Assembly (NCBI RefSeq): GCF_002934625.1
Contig: NZ_PTJD01000002.1
Location: forward strand, 62,001 to 126,000
Origin: Kineococcus xinjiangensis
GTDB lineage: Bacteria > Actinomycetota > Actinomycetes > Actinomycetales > Kineococcaceae
Reading direction: 5' to 3'
Length of the DNA stretch: 64,000 nucleotides
Shown here: one piece after another, positions 52,259-61,036 of the stretch
Position numbering within the stretch: the stretch's first letter is position 1
How the letters are laid out: the number at the start of each line of letters is the position of its first letter
Notes under the pieces: generated by a model
The model's input: the letters and a program-made list of their open reading frames with translations, nothing else
What the model was told of the DNA's origin: nothing
The model's database searches: none
Position numbers and translations under genes: made by a program

Positions 52259-55024
52259 ATGCCGGACGAACCGATGCCAGGGACGCAGCCCGCCTGCACA
52301 CCCGGCAGCGGCCCAGGTGGCGCCCGCCCCCTCCTGCTGGCCGCCCTCGCCGGTGCCGCCGCCGTGGGCGTCGCCGTCGCCGCCACCGGCCTGCCCGGCG
52401 CCGACGGCTCCGGCGGCCTCGGGCCGCTGGCCGTGCTGCTGCTGGCCTACCTCGCCCTCGCGGGCGTCGTCGTGCGGCACCTGCTGCTGGCGGGCCGCCC
52501 CACCGAGGCGCCCGCCCACCGGGCCGAGGCGCCGGCCGCCCCCGTCGCGCAGCCGCGCCCCGGCGGGGACCTGCTCGCCGCGATGCTCACCGCCAGCCCC
52601 GACGCGTTCATCGCCACGGACTCCGCGGGCCTCGTCACCCACTGGAACCCCGCCGCCGAGCGCATGTTCGGCTGGAGCGGCGCCGAGGCCACCGGCCGCG
52701 AGCTCGCCGAGCTGATCATCCCCGCGGAGCTGCGCGCCTCCCACCGCGAGGGCATCGCCCGCTTCGCCGCCACCGGCGAGCGCGCCCTGCCGAGCTCCGC
52801 GATGGAACTGCCCGCCGTGCACCGCGACGGCCACCGGCTCACCGTGGAGATGGCGCTCGGAACCCTCGCCGTGGAGGGCGGCTGGTGGTGCCACGCCTTC
52901 GTCCGCGACATCTCCCACCGCCGCGAGCACCAGCGCACCCTGGAGCACCTCAACACCGTCCTGCGCTCCGCCGAGGCCGAGGCCCGTCAGCAGAGCGCCC
53001 TCATGAGCGCCGTCATGAACAGCATCAGCGACGGCGTCGTCGTCATCGACGAGAACGGCGACCCGCTCCTGCACAACGAGGCCGCCAAGGCCGTGCTGGA
53101 CCCCGACGACACCTGCGACGACCCCGCGCAGTGGCTGTCGAGCTACCGGATCCTCCGTCCCGACCGCAGCCGCTTCCCCATGCGGGAGACGCCGCTGGCG
53201 CGGGCACTGGCCGGGGAGAGCACCGACGACGTCGAGGTCCTGCTGCAGCGACCCGACCAGGAGCACGGCACCGTCCTGTCCGTCTCCGGACGCCCCCTCG
53301 GCGCGGGTGCCGGCCTGCACGGCGCCGTGGCGGTCTTCTCCGACATCACCGACCGCAAGCGCAGCCAGGGCCAGCTCGAGCAGGCCGAGACCCGCTGGCG
53401 CCTCACCCTCGACCACGCCCCCACGGGCATCGTGCTGGCCACCCTGGACGGCAGGTTCCTGCACACCAACGAGGCCCTGCGCCGCATCCTCGGCTACGGC
53501 GAGGCCGACCTGCGCACCCGCACCTGGCGCGACATCACCCACCCGCAGGACCTCGCGGGCGAACTGGTCCTCGCCAAGCGCCTCCTCGCCGGGGAGATCG
53601 ACGACTACGCGCTGGAGAAGCGCTACCTGCACGCCGCCGGGTACGTCGTCTGGGTGGACTCCTCCGTCGCGATGGTCCGCGACGAGAACGGCGAGGCCCT
53701 GCACATCGTCATGCACCTGCAGGACATCACCCGCCAGCGCTACGTCGAGGAGCAGCTGCGCAGCCAGGCGGCGGTCTTCGACGTCATCCACGACGCCGTG
53801 CTCATCAACGACGCCGACGGCACCCTCGTCGACTGCAACCCCGCGATGGCCGCCATGACCGGCTACCCGCAGGAGGTGCTGCTCCTCGGCCGCGCCGACG
53901 CCAGCCTCGACCTCGGCGACCCGGCCGCGCAGGAGGCCCGGCGCAGGGCGGCGCAGGAGCACCTCGTCGCACACCCCAGCTGGCACGGGGACGTGCCGTT
54001 CCTGCACGCCGACGGCAGCACCCACATCGCCGAGTGCGTCACCGTCGCCGTGCGCGACCACACCGGCCGCCTCGACCGCACCATCAGCGTCCTGCGCGAC
54101 GCGACCGCGGCCCGCGAGGCCGCCGAGGAGCTGCGGCAGGCGGAGGAGCGCTTCCGCCACGCCTTCGACCGCTCCCCCGTCGGCATGGTGCTCACCGACC
54201 TCACCCCCGGCGACGAGGGCAGGATCCTGCGGGTCAACGACGCCTACTGCTCCCTGCTGGGCCGCAGCGCCGCGGATCTGCTCACCATGCGCGAGCAGGA
54301 CCTCACCCACCCCGAGGACGTCGAGAACGACCGGGCGGCCGTCGAGCGGCTGACGCAGGGCGAGGACAGCAGCGCCACCTACGAGAAGCGCTACCGGCAC
54401 GCCGCCGGGCACGTCGTCTGGGTGGAGGTCAACACCGCCATGGTCGCCCGCGCCGACGGCACCCCGCACTACGCCGTCACGCAGGCCGACGACATCACGG
54501 CCCGCCGGGCGGAGTCGGAGCGGCTGGCGGCGCTGGCCCTGCGGGACCCGCTGACGGGGCTCGGCAACCGGGTGCTGCTCGAGGACCGCCTGAAGCTGGC
54601 GGTGCACCGGGCCAGCCGCAGCATGCGCCCGCTCGCGGTGCTGTTCTGCGACCTGAACGGCTTCAAGCCGATCAACGACACCTACGGGCACGCCGCCGGT
54701 GACGAGCTGCTGAAGGTCGTGGGCGGCCGGATCAGGGAGAGCGTGCGGCCCGCGGACACCGTCTGCCGCCTCGGCGGCGACGAGTTCGTGATCCTCTGCG
54801 AGGACCTCGACGCCCCGTCGGTGGCCGAGGCCATCGCCGAGCGCATCCGGGCCACCGTGGGGGTGCCGCACACCATCGCGAGCGGCGAGGAGGTCCGGGT
54901 CGGCGTCAGCATCGGCATCGGCATCAGCGACCGCTGCACCGTCGACCCGGCGGAGATCCTCGCCCGCGCCGACGCCCACATGTACGAGGTGAAGGCGATC
55001 TCGAAGGTGGCCGGCCGCCGCTGA
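52259..55024 (+). CDS. Multi-PAS diguanylate cyclase
   Basis: This 921-residue protein has two N-terminal transmembrane segments (about 24-75), then five PAS-type sensor domains starting ASPDAFIATDSAG, MNSISDGVVVIDENG, LDHAPTGIVLATLDG, FDVIHDAVLINDADG and FDRSPVGMVLTDLTPG. A C-terminal GGDEF domain follows, with LRDPLTGLGNRVLLEDRL, the intact catalytic RLGGDEFVI near 840 and an I-site RPAD. The third and fifth PAS blocks share the PAC phrases EKRYLHAAGYVVWV/EKRYRHAAGHVVWV. There is no EAL domain. The start is probably ATG 52259; GTG 52196 would add 21 residues. The signal sensed is unknown. Confidence 0.88.
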   Translation: MPDEPMPGTQPACTPGSGPGGARPLLLAALAGAAAVGVAVAATGLPGADGSGGLGPLAVLLLAYLALAGVVVRHLLLAGRPTEAPAHRAEAPAAPVAQPRPGGDLLAAMLTASPDAFIATDSAGLVTHWNPAAERMFGWSGAEATGRELAELIIPAELRASHREGIARFAATGERALPSSAMELPAVHRDGHRLTVEMALGTLAVEGGWWCHAFVRDISHRREHQRTLEHLNTVLRSAEAEARQQSALMSAVMNSISDGVVVIDENGDPLLHNEAAKAVLDPDDTCDDPAQWLSSYRILRPDRSRFPMRETPLARALAGESTDDVEVLLQRPDQEHGTVLSVSGRPLGAGAGLHGAVAVFSDITDRKRSQGQLEQAETRWRLTLDHAPTGIVLATLDGRFLHTNEALRRILGYGEADLRTRTWRDITHPQDLAGELVLAKRLLAGEIDDYALEKRYLHAAGYVVWVDSSVAMVRDENGEALHIVMHLQDITRQRYVEEQLRSQAAVFDVIHDAVLINDADGTLVDCNPAMAAMTGYPQEVLLLGRADASLDLGDPAAQEARRRAAQEHLVAHPSWHGDVPFLHADGSTHIAECVTVAVRDHTGRLDRTISVLRDATAAREAAEELRQAEERFRHAFDRSPVGMVLTDLTPGDEGRILRVNDAYCSLLGRSAADLLTMREQDLTHPEDVENDRAAVERLTQGEDSSATYEKRYRHAAGHVVWVEVNTAMVARADGTPHYAVTQADDITARRAESERLAALALRDPLTGLGNRVLLEDRLKLAVHRASRSMRPLAVLFCDLNGFKPINDTYGHAAGDELLKVVGGRIRESVRPADTVCRLGGDEFVILCEDLDAPSVAEAIAERIRATVGVPHTIASGEEVRVGVSIGIGISDRCTVDPAEILARADAHMYEVKAISKVAGRR

Positions 55025-55037
55025 CCGTCCCATCCCG

Positions 55038-55061
55038 CCCCGGAAAGGACCCTTTCCGGGG
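55038..55061. repeat. Tight palindrome, GGAAAGG/CCTTTCC family copy 3
   Basis: CCCCGGAAAGG and complement flank AC, identical over 24 bases to copy 1 at 16150. It lies 14 bases after the diguanylate cyclase stop. Confidence 0.75.
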
Positions 55062-55083
55062 TCGAGGAGGGCACTCCGGGCAT

Positions 55084-55099
55084 GGAAAGGACCCTTTCC
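55084..55099. repeat. Tight palindrome, GGAAAGG/CCTTTCC family copy 4
   Basis: The core GGAAAGG-AC-CCTTTCC is exact; the left flank GGGCAT differs from copies 1-3 and resembles the GGCATGGAAA of the 51209 hairpin. It lies between the convergent cyclase and nucleosidase genes, 23 bases from copy 3. Confidence 0.7.
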
Positions 55100-55139
55100 G
55101 GGGTCGGAGGGGGGCGCGGGAGTCGGGAGGCGGGCAGCG

Positions 55140-55766
55140 TCAGAGCGCGTCGAGGAAGGCTGCGGTGGCGCGGCCGAGCTCGCGCGCACCGCGGTCGAGG
55201 GTGCCGGCGAAGTCCCGCAGCGCGCCCTCCGAGGCCCCGTCGCTGACCCACTTCAGCGCCGCCAGCGGCACCCCGAGGCCGTGGCACGTCTGCGCCAGCG
55301 CCGCGCACTCCATGTCCACCACCACCGCCCGGGCCGCGAGCTGCGCCCGGCGGGCCTCGTCGGCGACGAAGGAGTCCCCCGTCGCGATGGTCCCCCCGTC
55401 CCCCAGCACGAGCGGGTAGGCCTCCCGCGGCACCTCCCCCGGCTGCGCCCGCACCGCCACCCGGCCCACGTCCCACGCCCACGCCTCGCTGGGGCGGACC
55501 ACCCCGGCCACACCGTCGCGCAGCCCGCCGCAGGTGCCGACGTTGAGCACGCCCACCCCGTCCAGGCCCCGCTCGCCCGCCAGCCGGGCCAGGCGGTGGG
55601 CGAGGCGGGCCGCGGCGTTGACCTTGCCGATGCCGGTGACGAGCACGTCCAGCACCGCGGGGTGCTCCCGGGGCAGGGCGGCGGCCTCCGCGGTCATCGC
55701 CACGGCCAGCAGCCACCTGCGGGGGACGGGCGGCTGTTCGGGGCCGGCGGGGCTCGGGTCGGTCAC
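55140..55766 (-). CDS. MTA/SAH nucleosidase-like phosphorylase-fold protein
   Basis: This 208-residue protein fits the purine nucleoside phosphorylase-like family: LLAVAMTAEAAALP, VLVTGIGKVNAAARLA, VLNVGTCGGLRDGV, VVVDMECAALAQTCHGLGVPLAALKWVSDGA with MEcAA and the catalytic SD. It resembles 5'-methylthioadenosine/S-adenosylhomocysteine nucleosidase, but Cys replaces the usual Gly in the MEGAA motif. GTG 55766 follows AGGATCCCGTCC. It is in tandem with the metallopeptidase gene. Confidence 0.84.
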   Translation of the reverse strand: MTDPSPAGPEQPPVPRRWLLAVAMTAEAAALPREHPAVLDVLVTGIGKVNAAARLAHRLARLAGERGLDGVGVLNVGTCGGLRDGVAGVVRPSEAWAWDVGRVAVRAQPGEVPREAYPLVLGDGGTIATGDSFVADEARRAQLAARAVVVDMECAALAQTCHGLGVPLAALKWVSDGASEGALRDFAGTLDRGARELGRATAAFLDAL

Positions 55767-55813
55767 GGACGGGATCCTGCCCTGCCCGCACCAGCCCGCG
55801 CCGCCCGCCCCGG

Positions 55814-56161
55814 TCAGTCCCAGCCCAGCTCGTGCAGGCGCTCGTCGTCGATGCCGAAGTGGTGGGCGATCTCGTGGACGACGGTGGTGCGGACCTCGTC
55901 GACGACCTCGTCGGCGTCCTCGCACATCGCCAGCGTCGGCAGCCGGAAGATCGTGATCCGGTCGGGCAGCGCCCCCGCGGCCCACCAGGAGTCGCGCTCC
56001 GTCAGGGGCACGCCCTCGTAGAGGCCCAGCAGGTCCTGCGGCGCGTCCGGCGGGGGCACGTCCTCCACCAGGACCACGACGTTCTCCATCGCGCGCGCCA
56101 GTTCCGGCGGGACGGCGTCCAGCGCGTCGGCCACCGCCTCCTCGAAGTCCTCCCGCGTCAT
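55814..56161 (-). CDS. Zincin-like metallopeptidase family protein
   Basis: This 115-residue protein belongs to the small zincin family with a single HExxH: TTVVHEIAHHFGIDDERLHELGWD near the C terminus. Other landmarks are MTREDFEEAVADALDAVPPELARAMENVVVLVED and LGLYEGVPLTERDSWW, and DRITIFRLPTLAMCED. ATG 56161 is taken; GTG 56179 is possible. The substrate and location are unknown. Confidence 0.88.
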   Translation of the reverse strand: MTREDFEEAVADALDAVPPELARAMENVVVLVEDVPPPDAPQDLLGLYEGVPLTERDSWWAAGALPDRITIFRLPTLAMCEDADEVVDEVRTTVVHEIAHHFGIDDERLHELGWD

Positions 56162-56230
56162 CTCGACCACGGCGACCACTCTGCCCGCCCGTTCCGGCGC
56201 CCCGCGCCCCGCCCCGTCCGGCCCGCCCGC

Positions 56231-56959
56231 TCAGCCGGTGATCCGCGCCCACAGCCCCGTGTGCAGGGCGACGAGGGCGAGCGCGGCGAAGCCCGCCACC
56301 GGGACGATCAGGTAGTGCTCGACGGGCGAGCCGGTGCGGAACAGGTCGAGCGAGACGCGCCTGCGGCGCCGGCGCAGCCACGTGAACGGAACGGGCACCC
56401 CGCCGCGGGTCAGCCAGTCGCCCAGGATGTGCACCACCACCCCGCCGGCCACCGCCAGGGGCAGCCACCGGACGTCACCCAGCTCCCGCGTCGTCAGCCA
56501 CCAGGCGCCGCCCCAGGAGAGCACGGCGTTGCCCACGACCGTCGTCTCCAGCCGCCCGGGGATCACGACGTGGCAGGCCCGCAGCGCCATGCCGAGGGCG
56601 AGGGCGAGGGCGGCGATCGCCGTCGGCTGCCACAGCGACGCCAGCGCCGTGACCGCCCCGAAGACCAGCGGCGCGAGCAGCACGTCGTGGGTGCCCTGCC
56701 GGTGCCCGCGGGCGAGACGGGCGACACCGGAGGACAGCCCCGTCGTGACCGGCCCCCACATCGTCGCCACGGTGGAGCCGGACAGCCGCGGCAGCGCCCG
56801 CCGCCAGTGCAGCCCGCCCTGGTCGAGGTCGGGCAGCAGGGCGAAGCCACCCCAGGCCGCGACCCAGGCGAGCTGCTCGGCGGTGCCGGCGACGGGGGCG
56901 AGGGGCAGCAGCGCGGCACCGGCGGCGAGACCGGTCGTGGCGTGGGAGTGGCCGAGCAC
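56231..56959 (-). CDS. YdjM-like membrane-bound metal-dependent hydrolase
   Basis: This 242-residue protein of several membrane helices has conserved motifs of the family: MLGHSHATTGLAAGAAL at the N terminus, FALLPDLDQGG, RQGTHDVLLAPL, and VVVHILGDWLTRGGVPVPFTW, with conserved His/Asp for metal binding. The start is GTG 56959, reading straight into this signature. It sits between hisS and the metallopeptidase gene on the same strand. Confidence 0.86.
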   Translation of the reverse strand: MLGHSHATTGLAAGAALLPLAPVAGTAEQLAWVAAWGGFALLPDLDQGGLHWRRALPRLSGSTVATMWGPVTTGLSSGVARLARGHRQGTHDVLLAPLVFGAVTALASLWQPTAIAALALALGMALRACHVVIPGRLETTVVGNAVLSWGGAWWLTTRELGDVRWLPLAVAGGVVVHILGDWLTRGGVPVPFTWLRRRRRRVSLDLFRTGSPVEHYLIVPVAGFAALALVALHTGLWARITG

Positions 56960-57022
56960 CGCGCGGACGCTAGCGGGCGGCCCGGACAGGCTGCGCCGGG
57001 CGCCCGCAGGCGCGGGCCGGGC

Positions 57023-58276
57023 TCAGTCCGCGGTGAGCTCCCGGACGTCGAGCTCCCGGTCCGGGTCGTCGCCGTCGACCGACGCGTGGTGGGTCGCGCC
57101 CTGCGCCCGCAGCTCCTCCAGCTGCCGGCGCGGGTTGCGCCCCCGCCGCACCGCGCGCACGGTCCAGCCCTCGGTCACCAGCCGCTGCTGGAGCAGGCCG
57201 AGGGTGACGGGCGAGGCGTCGCGGTGCAGCAGCGCCACCACCCGCTGCTGGGGCAGCAGCACGTCCGGGTCGACGATCTCCATGATCCGCTCGAAGCCGA
57301 GGGAGAACCCGCACGCGGGGGTGGCGACGCCGCCCAGCTTGCCGATCAGGCCGTCGTAGCGGCCGCCGCCGGCGATGGAGCTGCGCGAGGCCGGGTGCGC
57401 CACCTCGAAGATCGCACCGGTGTAGTAGCCCATCCCCCGCACCAGGCTGGGGTCGAAGACGACCTGCGCGCCCGGCACGAGGCGGCGGACGGCGTCGGAG
57501 ATCGTCGCGATGCCCTCGGCGGCGTCCTCGGGGGCGCCCGCGGGCATCGGGGCGTCGGAGCCGGGGGCGCCGAAGCCCGCCACCAGCGCGGCCACCGCCT
57601 CTGCGGCGGCCGGCTCCAGGCCCGCGAGGCCCCGCACCTCCGCCGCCACACCCTCGGCGCCGACCTTGTCGAACTTGTCGACGGCGACGAGGACCCGCCC
57701 GTGCAGCTGCTCGGGCACCCCGGCCGCGGCGAGCATGCCGGTGAGGATGCGGCGGTCGTTGACGCGCAGCACGCAGCCGGTCAGGCCCAGCTCGCCGAGG
57801 ACGCGCAGCGTCGCGACGCACAGCTCGACCTCCGCGAGCACCGACGCCTCCCCGAGGACGTCGATGTCGCACTGCACGAACTGACGGAAGCGGCCCTTCT
57901 GCGGGCGCTCGGCGCGCCACACCGGCCCGATCTGGAGGCTGCGGAACATGGTGGGCAGCTGCGCCCGGTTGTTGGCGTAGTAGCGGGCCAGGGGGACCGT
58001 CAGGTCGTAGCGCAGGCCCAGGTCGCACGCGTCGTGGGGCAGGACGGGCTGGTCCTCCTCCAGGCCGCGGCGCAGGATGCGGAAGAGCATCTTCTCGTTC
58101 TCGCCGCCGGAGTCGGACTGCAGCCGGTGCAGGGACTCCACCGCCGGGGTCTCCACCTGCTGGAAGCCCGCCGTCGCGTAGGCGCGGGTGATGGCGCGGA
58201 GGACCTCCGCGCGCAGCGCCACATCGGCGGGCAGCAGGTCCCGGAAGCCGCGCGGGGGCGTCGCCTCGACCTTCAC
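57023..58276 (-). CDS. hisS: Histidyl-tRNA synthetase
   Basis: This 417-residue class II aminoacyl-tRNA synthetase starts KVEATPPRGFRDLLP and has motif 2 IGPVWRAERPQKGRFRQFVQCDIDVLG, the His-specific LVRGMGYYTGAIFEV and motif 3 ACGFSLGFERIME, plus an anticodon-binding end. GTG 58276 follows GGAGGACAAGGCA. Confidence 0.96.
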   Translation of the reverse strand: MKVEATPPRGFRDLLPADVALRAEVLRAITRAYATAGFQQVETPAVESLHRLQSDSGGENEKMLFRILRRGLEEDQPVLPHDACDLGLRYDLTVPLARYYANNRAQLPTMFRSLQIGPVWRAERPQKGRFRQFVQCDIDVLGEASVLAEVELCVATLRVLGELGLTGCVLRVNDRRILTGMLAAAGVPEQLHGRVLVAVDKFDKVGAEGVAAEVRGLAGLEPAAAEAVAALVAGFGAPGSDAPMPAGAPEDAAEGIATISDAVRRLVPGAQVVFDPSLVRGMGYYTGAIFEVAHPASRSSIAGGGRYDGLIGKLGGVATPACGFSLGFERIMEIVDPDVLLPQQRVVALLHRDASPVTLGLLQQRLVTEGWTVRAVRRGRNPRRQLEELRAQGATHHASVDGDDPDRELDVRELTAD

Positions 58277-58349
58277 TGCCTTGTCCTCCTGCCGTCGTCG
58301 AACACCCGGCAGGGCCCGACCGGGGCCGGTCGACGGGGCACGCCGGGAC

Positions 58350-58371
58350 GGGTGGCGACGATACGCCACCC
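58350..58371 (-). terminator. Hairpin terminator after ybdD-cstA
   Basis: Arms GGGTGGCG and complement flank ACGATA, with further GC pairing outside. It is just downstream of the ybdD stop on the minus strand and upstream of hisS. Confidence 0.55.
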
Positions 58372-58386
58372 GGCCCGGCGCGACCT

Positions 58387-58581
58387 TCAGCAGCAGCGCG
58401 ACTGCGGGCTGCTGGCCCGGGCGTCGGCCCGGCACTGCTCGAACTCCCGCCGGGACACCGGCTGGTGGCCGTGCTCGGCGCAGTGGGCCAGGTAGTCGTC
58501 CCAGCGGGTCTCCCCCGCCAGGGCGCGCACGTACCAGCGCAGGCCGCGCAGGCCGCGGCCCAGCGCCGCGAGCGGGTTCAC
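58387..58581 (-). CDS. YbdD/YjiX family small protein
   Basis: This 64-residue protein matches the small partner of CstA: LGRGLRGLRWYVRALAGETRWDDYLAHCAEHGHQPVSRREFEQCRADAR in parts. GTG 58581 follows GAGGCGGGC and lies seven bases after the cstA stop. It is known to sit beside carbon-starvation (peptide/pyruvate) transporters. Confidence 0.9.
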   Translation of the reverse strand: MNPLAALGRGLRGLRWYVRALAGETRWDDYLAHCAEHGHQPVSRREFEQCRADARASSPQSRCC

Positions 58582-58588
58582 GCCCGCC

Positions 58589-60796
58589 TCACCGCGACGC
58601 ACCGCTCAGCGCCTGCTCGTGCTCGGCCATCGCCCGCTTCTCCTCCTCGGTGGCGAACAGCCCCGACGGCGCGACGATGCGCGACTCCACCGCCGGCACC
58701 TCCGTGGTCGGCAGGCCGCCGGCGCGCAGGGCGCGGGCGATGACGACGAGCGCGTTGGCCAGGACGACCAGCACGAGCACGGCGAAGAACGCCTGGAGGA
58801 AGCCGTTGATCGTGGAGTTCGTGATGATCTGGTCCATCTGGTCCATGTCCTTGGCCGGGCCCAGCAGCTCACCGTTCGCGCGGGCGTCGGCGTAGGCGTC
58901 GCGCTGGGCGAAGAAGCCGAGCTTGGGGTTGTCGGAGAAGACCTTCTGCCAGCTGGCCGTCATGGTCGTGGTGAGGTCCCACGCCAGCGCGATGCCCGGC
59001 ACCCAGGCGTACTTCGCGCGCCCGTGCTTGATGAGCAGCGTGGTGACCAGGGTCAGCGCGATGGCCGCCAGCAGCTGGTTGGCGATCCCGAACAGCGGGA
59101 AGAGCTGGTTGACCCCGCCCAGGGGGTTGGTGACCCCGAGGTAGAGGAAGCCGCCCCACGCCCCGACGACCACGGCGCTGGCGATGTAGGTGCCCGGCTT
59201 CCAGGAGAGGTCGCCGAACTTCTTCCACACGTTGCCGACGGTGTCCTGGAGCATGAACCGCCCGACCCGGGTGCCGGCGTCCACCGCGGTGAGGATGAAC
59301 AGCGCCTCGAACATGATCGCGAAGTGGTACCAGAAGGCCATCAGGCTGCCGCCGAAGGCGGAGTTGAAGATCTGCGCGATGCCCAGCGCCAGGGTGGGGG
59401 CACCACCCGTGCGGGAGACGATGTCCTCCTGCACGGCGGCGGCGGTGGCGGCGATGGTCTCCGGCGGCGTGGAGATCCCGATGCCGGCGAGGAACTCCGC
59501 GGCCGACTCGGGGGTGCCGCCGGTCGCGCCCGCCGGGGAGTTCATCGCGAAGTAGACGCCCTGGTCGATGACGGAGGCGGCGATGAGGGCGCTGATGGCG
59601 ACGAAGGACTCCATGAGCATGCCGCCGTAGCCGATGAGCCGGACCTGGCTCTCCTTCTGGATCATCTTCGGCGTGGTGCCCGAGGCGATCAGCGCGTGGA
59701 AGCCCGAGAGCGCACCGCAGGCGATCGTGATGAACACGAACGGGAACAGGGATCCCGCGAAGACGGGGCCGTTGCCCTCCAGCGCGAACGTCGTCACGGC
59801 GTCGTTGGCCAGCACCGGACGGGCGATCAGCAGGGCCAGCGCCAGCAGGACGATGACGCCGATCTTCATGAAGGTGGAGAGGTAGTCGCGCGGGGTCAGC
59901 AGCAGCCAGACGGGCAGCACCGAGGCGATGAAGCCGTAGACGACGAGCGCGACGACCAGCGTCTCCTTGGACAGGGTCAGGGACTCCGCGAGGCCCATCT
60001 GCTGCACGTAGCCGCCGCCGACGATCGCCAGCAGCAGCAGCACGACGCCGATGGCCGTGGCCTCCAGCACCCGCCCCGGGCGCAGGTAGCGCAGGTAGAC
60101 GCCGAGGAACAGGGCGATGGGGACGGTCAGGGCGATGGAGAACACGCCCCAGGGGGACTCGGCGAGGGCGTTCACCACGATGAGGGCGAGCACCGCCAGG
60201 ATGATGATCATGATGGCGAAGACGGCGACCAGGGCGGCGGCACCACCCACCGGCCCGATCTCCTCGCGGACCATCTGGCCGAGGCTCTTGCCGTCGCGCC
60301 GGATGGAGAAGAACATCACGGTCATGTCCTGCACCGCCCCGGCGAAGATGACGCCGACGACGATCCAGATGGTTCCGGGCAGGTAGCCCATCTGCGCCGC
60401 CAGCACCGGGCCGACCAGCGGGCCCGCGCCGGCGATGGCCGCGAAGTGGTGGCCGAAGAGGACCCGGCGGTCGGTCACCTCGTAGTCGAGGCCGTTCTCC
60501 AGCCGCTCTGCCGGCGTGGCGCGGCGGTCGTCGACGCGCAGCACGCGCGTGGCGATGAAGCGGGCGTAGAAGCGGTAGGCGATCGCGTACGAGGCCAGGG
60601 CCGCGAACAGGATCCACAGGGCGGAGATCTGCTCGCCGCGGGAGATGGCGAGCACGCTCCAGGCGACGGCGCCGACGAGGGCGACGCCGACCCAGAGGGC
60701 GATCGAGGCGGGGGTGGGGCGACGCCGGCCCGTGGTGGGGGCGTCGCCGGGGTCTGGGGTGGTTCCGCCCGGTGGGGGCGCGAACGTCGAGGGCAC
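58589..60796 (-). CDS. cstA: Carbon starvation protein CstA (pyruvate/peptide transporter)
   Basis: This 735-residue membrane protein has about 16-18 helices. Family motifs include GHHFAAIAGAGPLVGPVLAAQMGYLPG, FAGAVQDMTVMFFSIRRDGKSLG, HALIASGTTPKMI, SAFGGSLMAFWYHFAIMFEALFILTAVDAGTRVGRFMLQD, and NPLGGVNQLFPLFGIANQLLAAIAL. It is involved in pyruvate or peptide uptake in carbon-limited cells. GTG 60796 is preferred because GAGGAGG lies eight bases upstream, excluding GTG 60820. It is divergent from the acyl-CoA-reductase-like gene. Confidence 0.94.
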   Translation of the reverse strand: MPSTFAPPPGGTTPDPGDAPTTGRRRPTPASIALWVGVALVGAVAWSVLAISRGEQISALWILFAALASYAIAYRFYARFIATRVLRVDDRRATPAERLENGLDYEVTDRRVLFGHHFAAIAGAGPLVGPVLAAQMGYLPGTIWIVVGVIFAGAVQDMTVMFFSIRRDGKSLGQMVREEIGPVGGAAALVAVFAIMIIILAVLALIVVNALAESPWGVFSIALTVPIALFLGVYLRYLRPGRVLEATAIGVVLLLLAIVGGGYVQQMGLAESLTLSKETLVVALVVYGFIASVLPVWLLLTPRDYLSTFMKIGVIVLLALALLIARPVLANDAVTTFALEGNGPVFAGSLFPFVFITIACGALSGFHALIASGTTPKMIQKESQVRLIGYGGMLMESFVAISALIAASVIDQGVYFAMNSPAGATGGTPESAAEFLAGIGISTPPETIAATAAAVQEDIVSRTGGAPTLALGIAQIFNSAFGGSLMAFWYHFAIMFEALFILTAVDAGTRVGRFMLQDTVGNVWKKFGDLSWKPGTYIASAVVVGAWGGFLYLGVTNPLGGVNQLFPLFGIANQLLAAIALTLVTTLLIKHGRAKYAWVPGIALAWDLTTTMTASWQKVFSDNPKLGFFAQRDAYADARANGELLGPAKDMDQMDQIITNSTINGFLQAFFAVLVLVVLANALVVIARALRAGGLPTTEVPAVESRIVAPSGLFATEEEKRAMAEHEQALSGASR

Positions 60797-61036
60797 AGCG
60801 GGCCTCCTCGCGAGATCCACGCCGGCCGGCGGTCACCGTCCGCGAACGGCCCCGCCGGCACTGGCGGGGGCGCCGCAGAGGGGCGCCCCGCCGCGAATCC
60901 TCACCCGCCGTGGCCCCGATGTCACTCGGACAGGCCGTGCGCGGTCCCTCGAACGGCCGACGGCGGGTGGGCGCGGTGCGCGCGGGGCGGCGCGGAGGGA
61001 CGGCGGCGGTGCGATGACGTGGTTGGATTCCTCCTC

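Noticed and set aside
60797-61036. Structured regulatory element between cstA and the reductase/HAD gene
   Set aside because: A GC-rich imperfect inverted repeat (GGCGGGGGCGCC with GGGCGCCCCGCC) is present near 60870, but the pairing needs a bulge and no known motif accompanies it.
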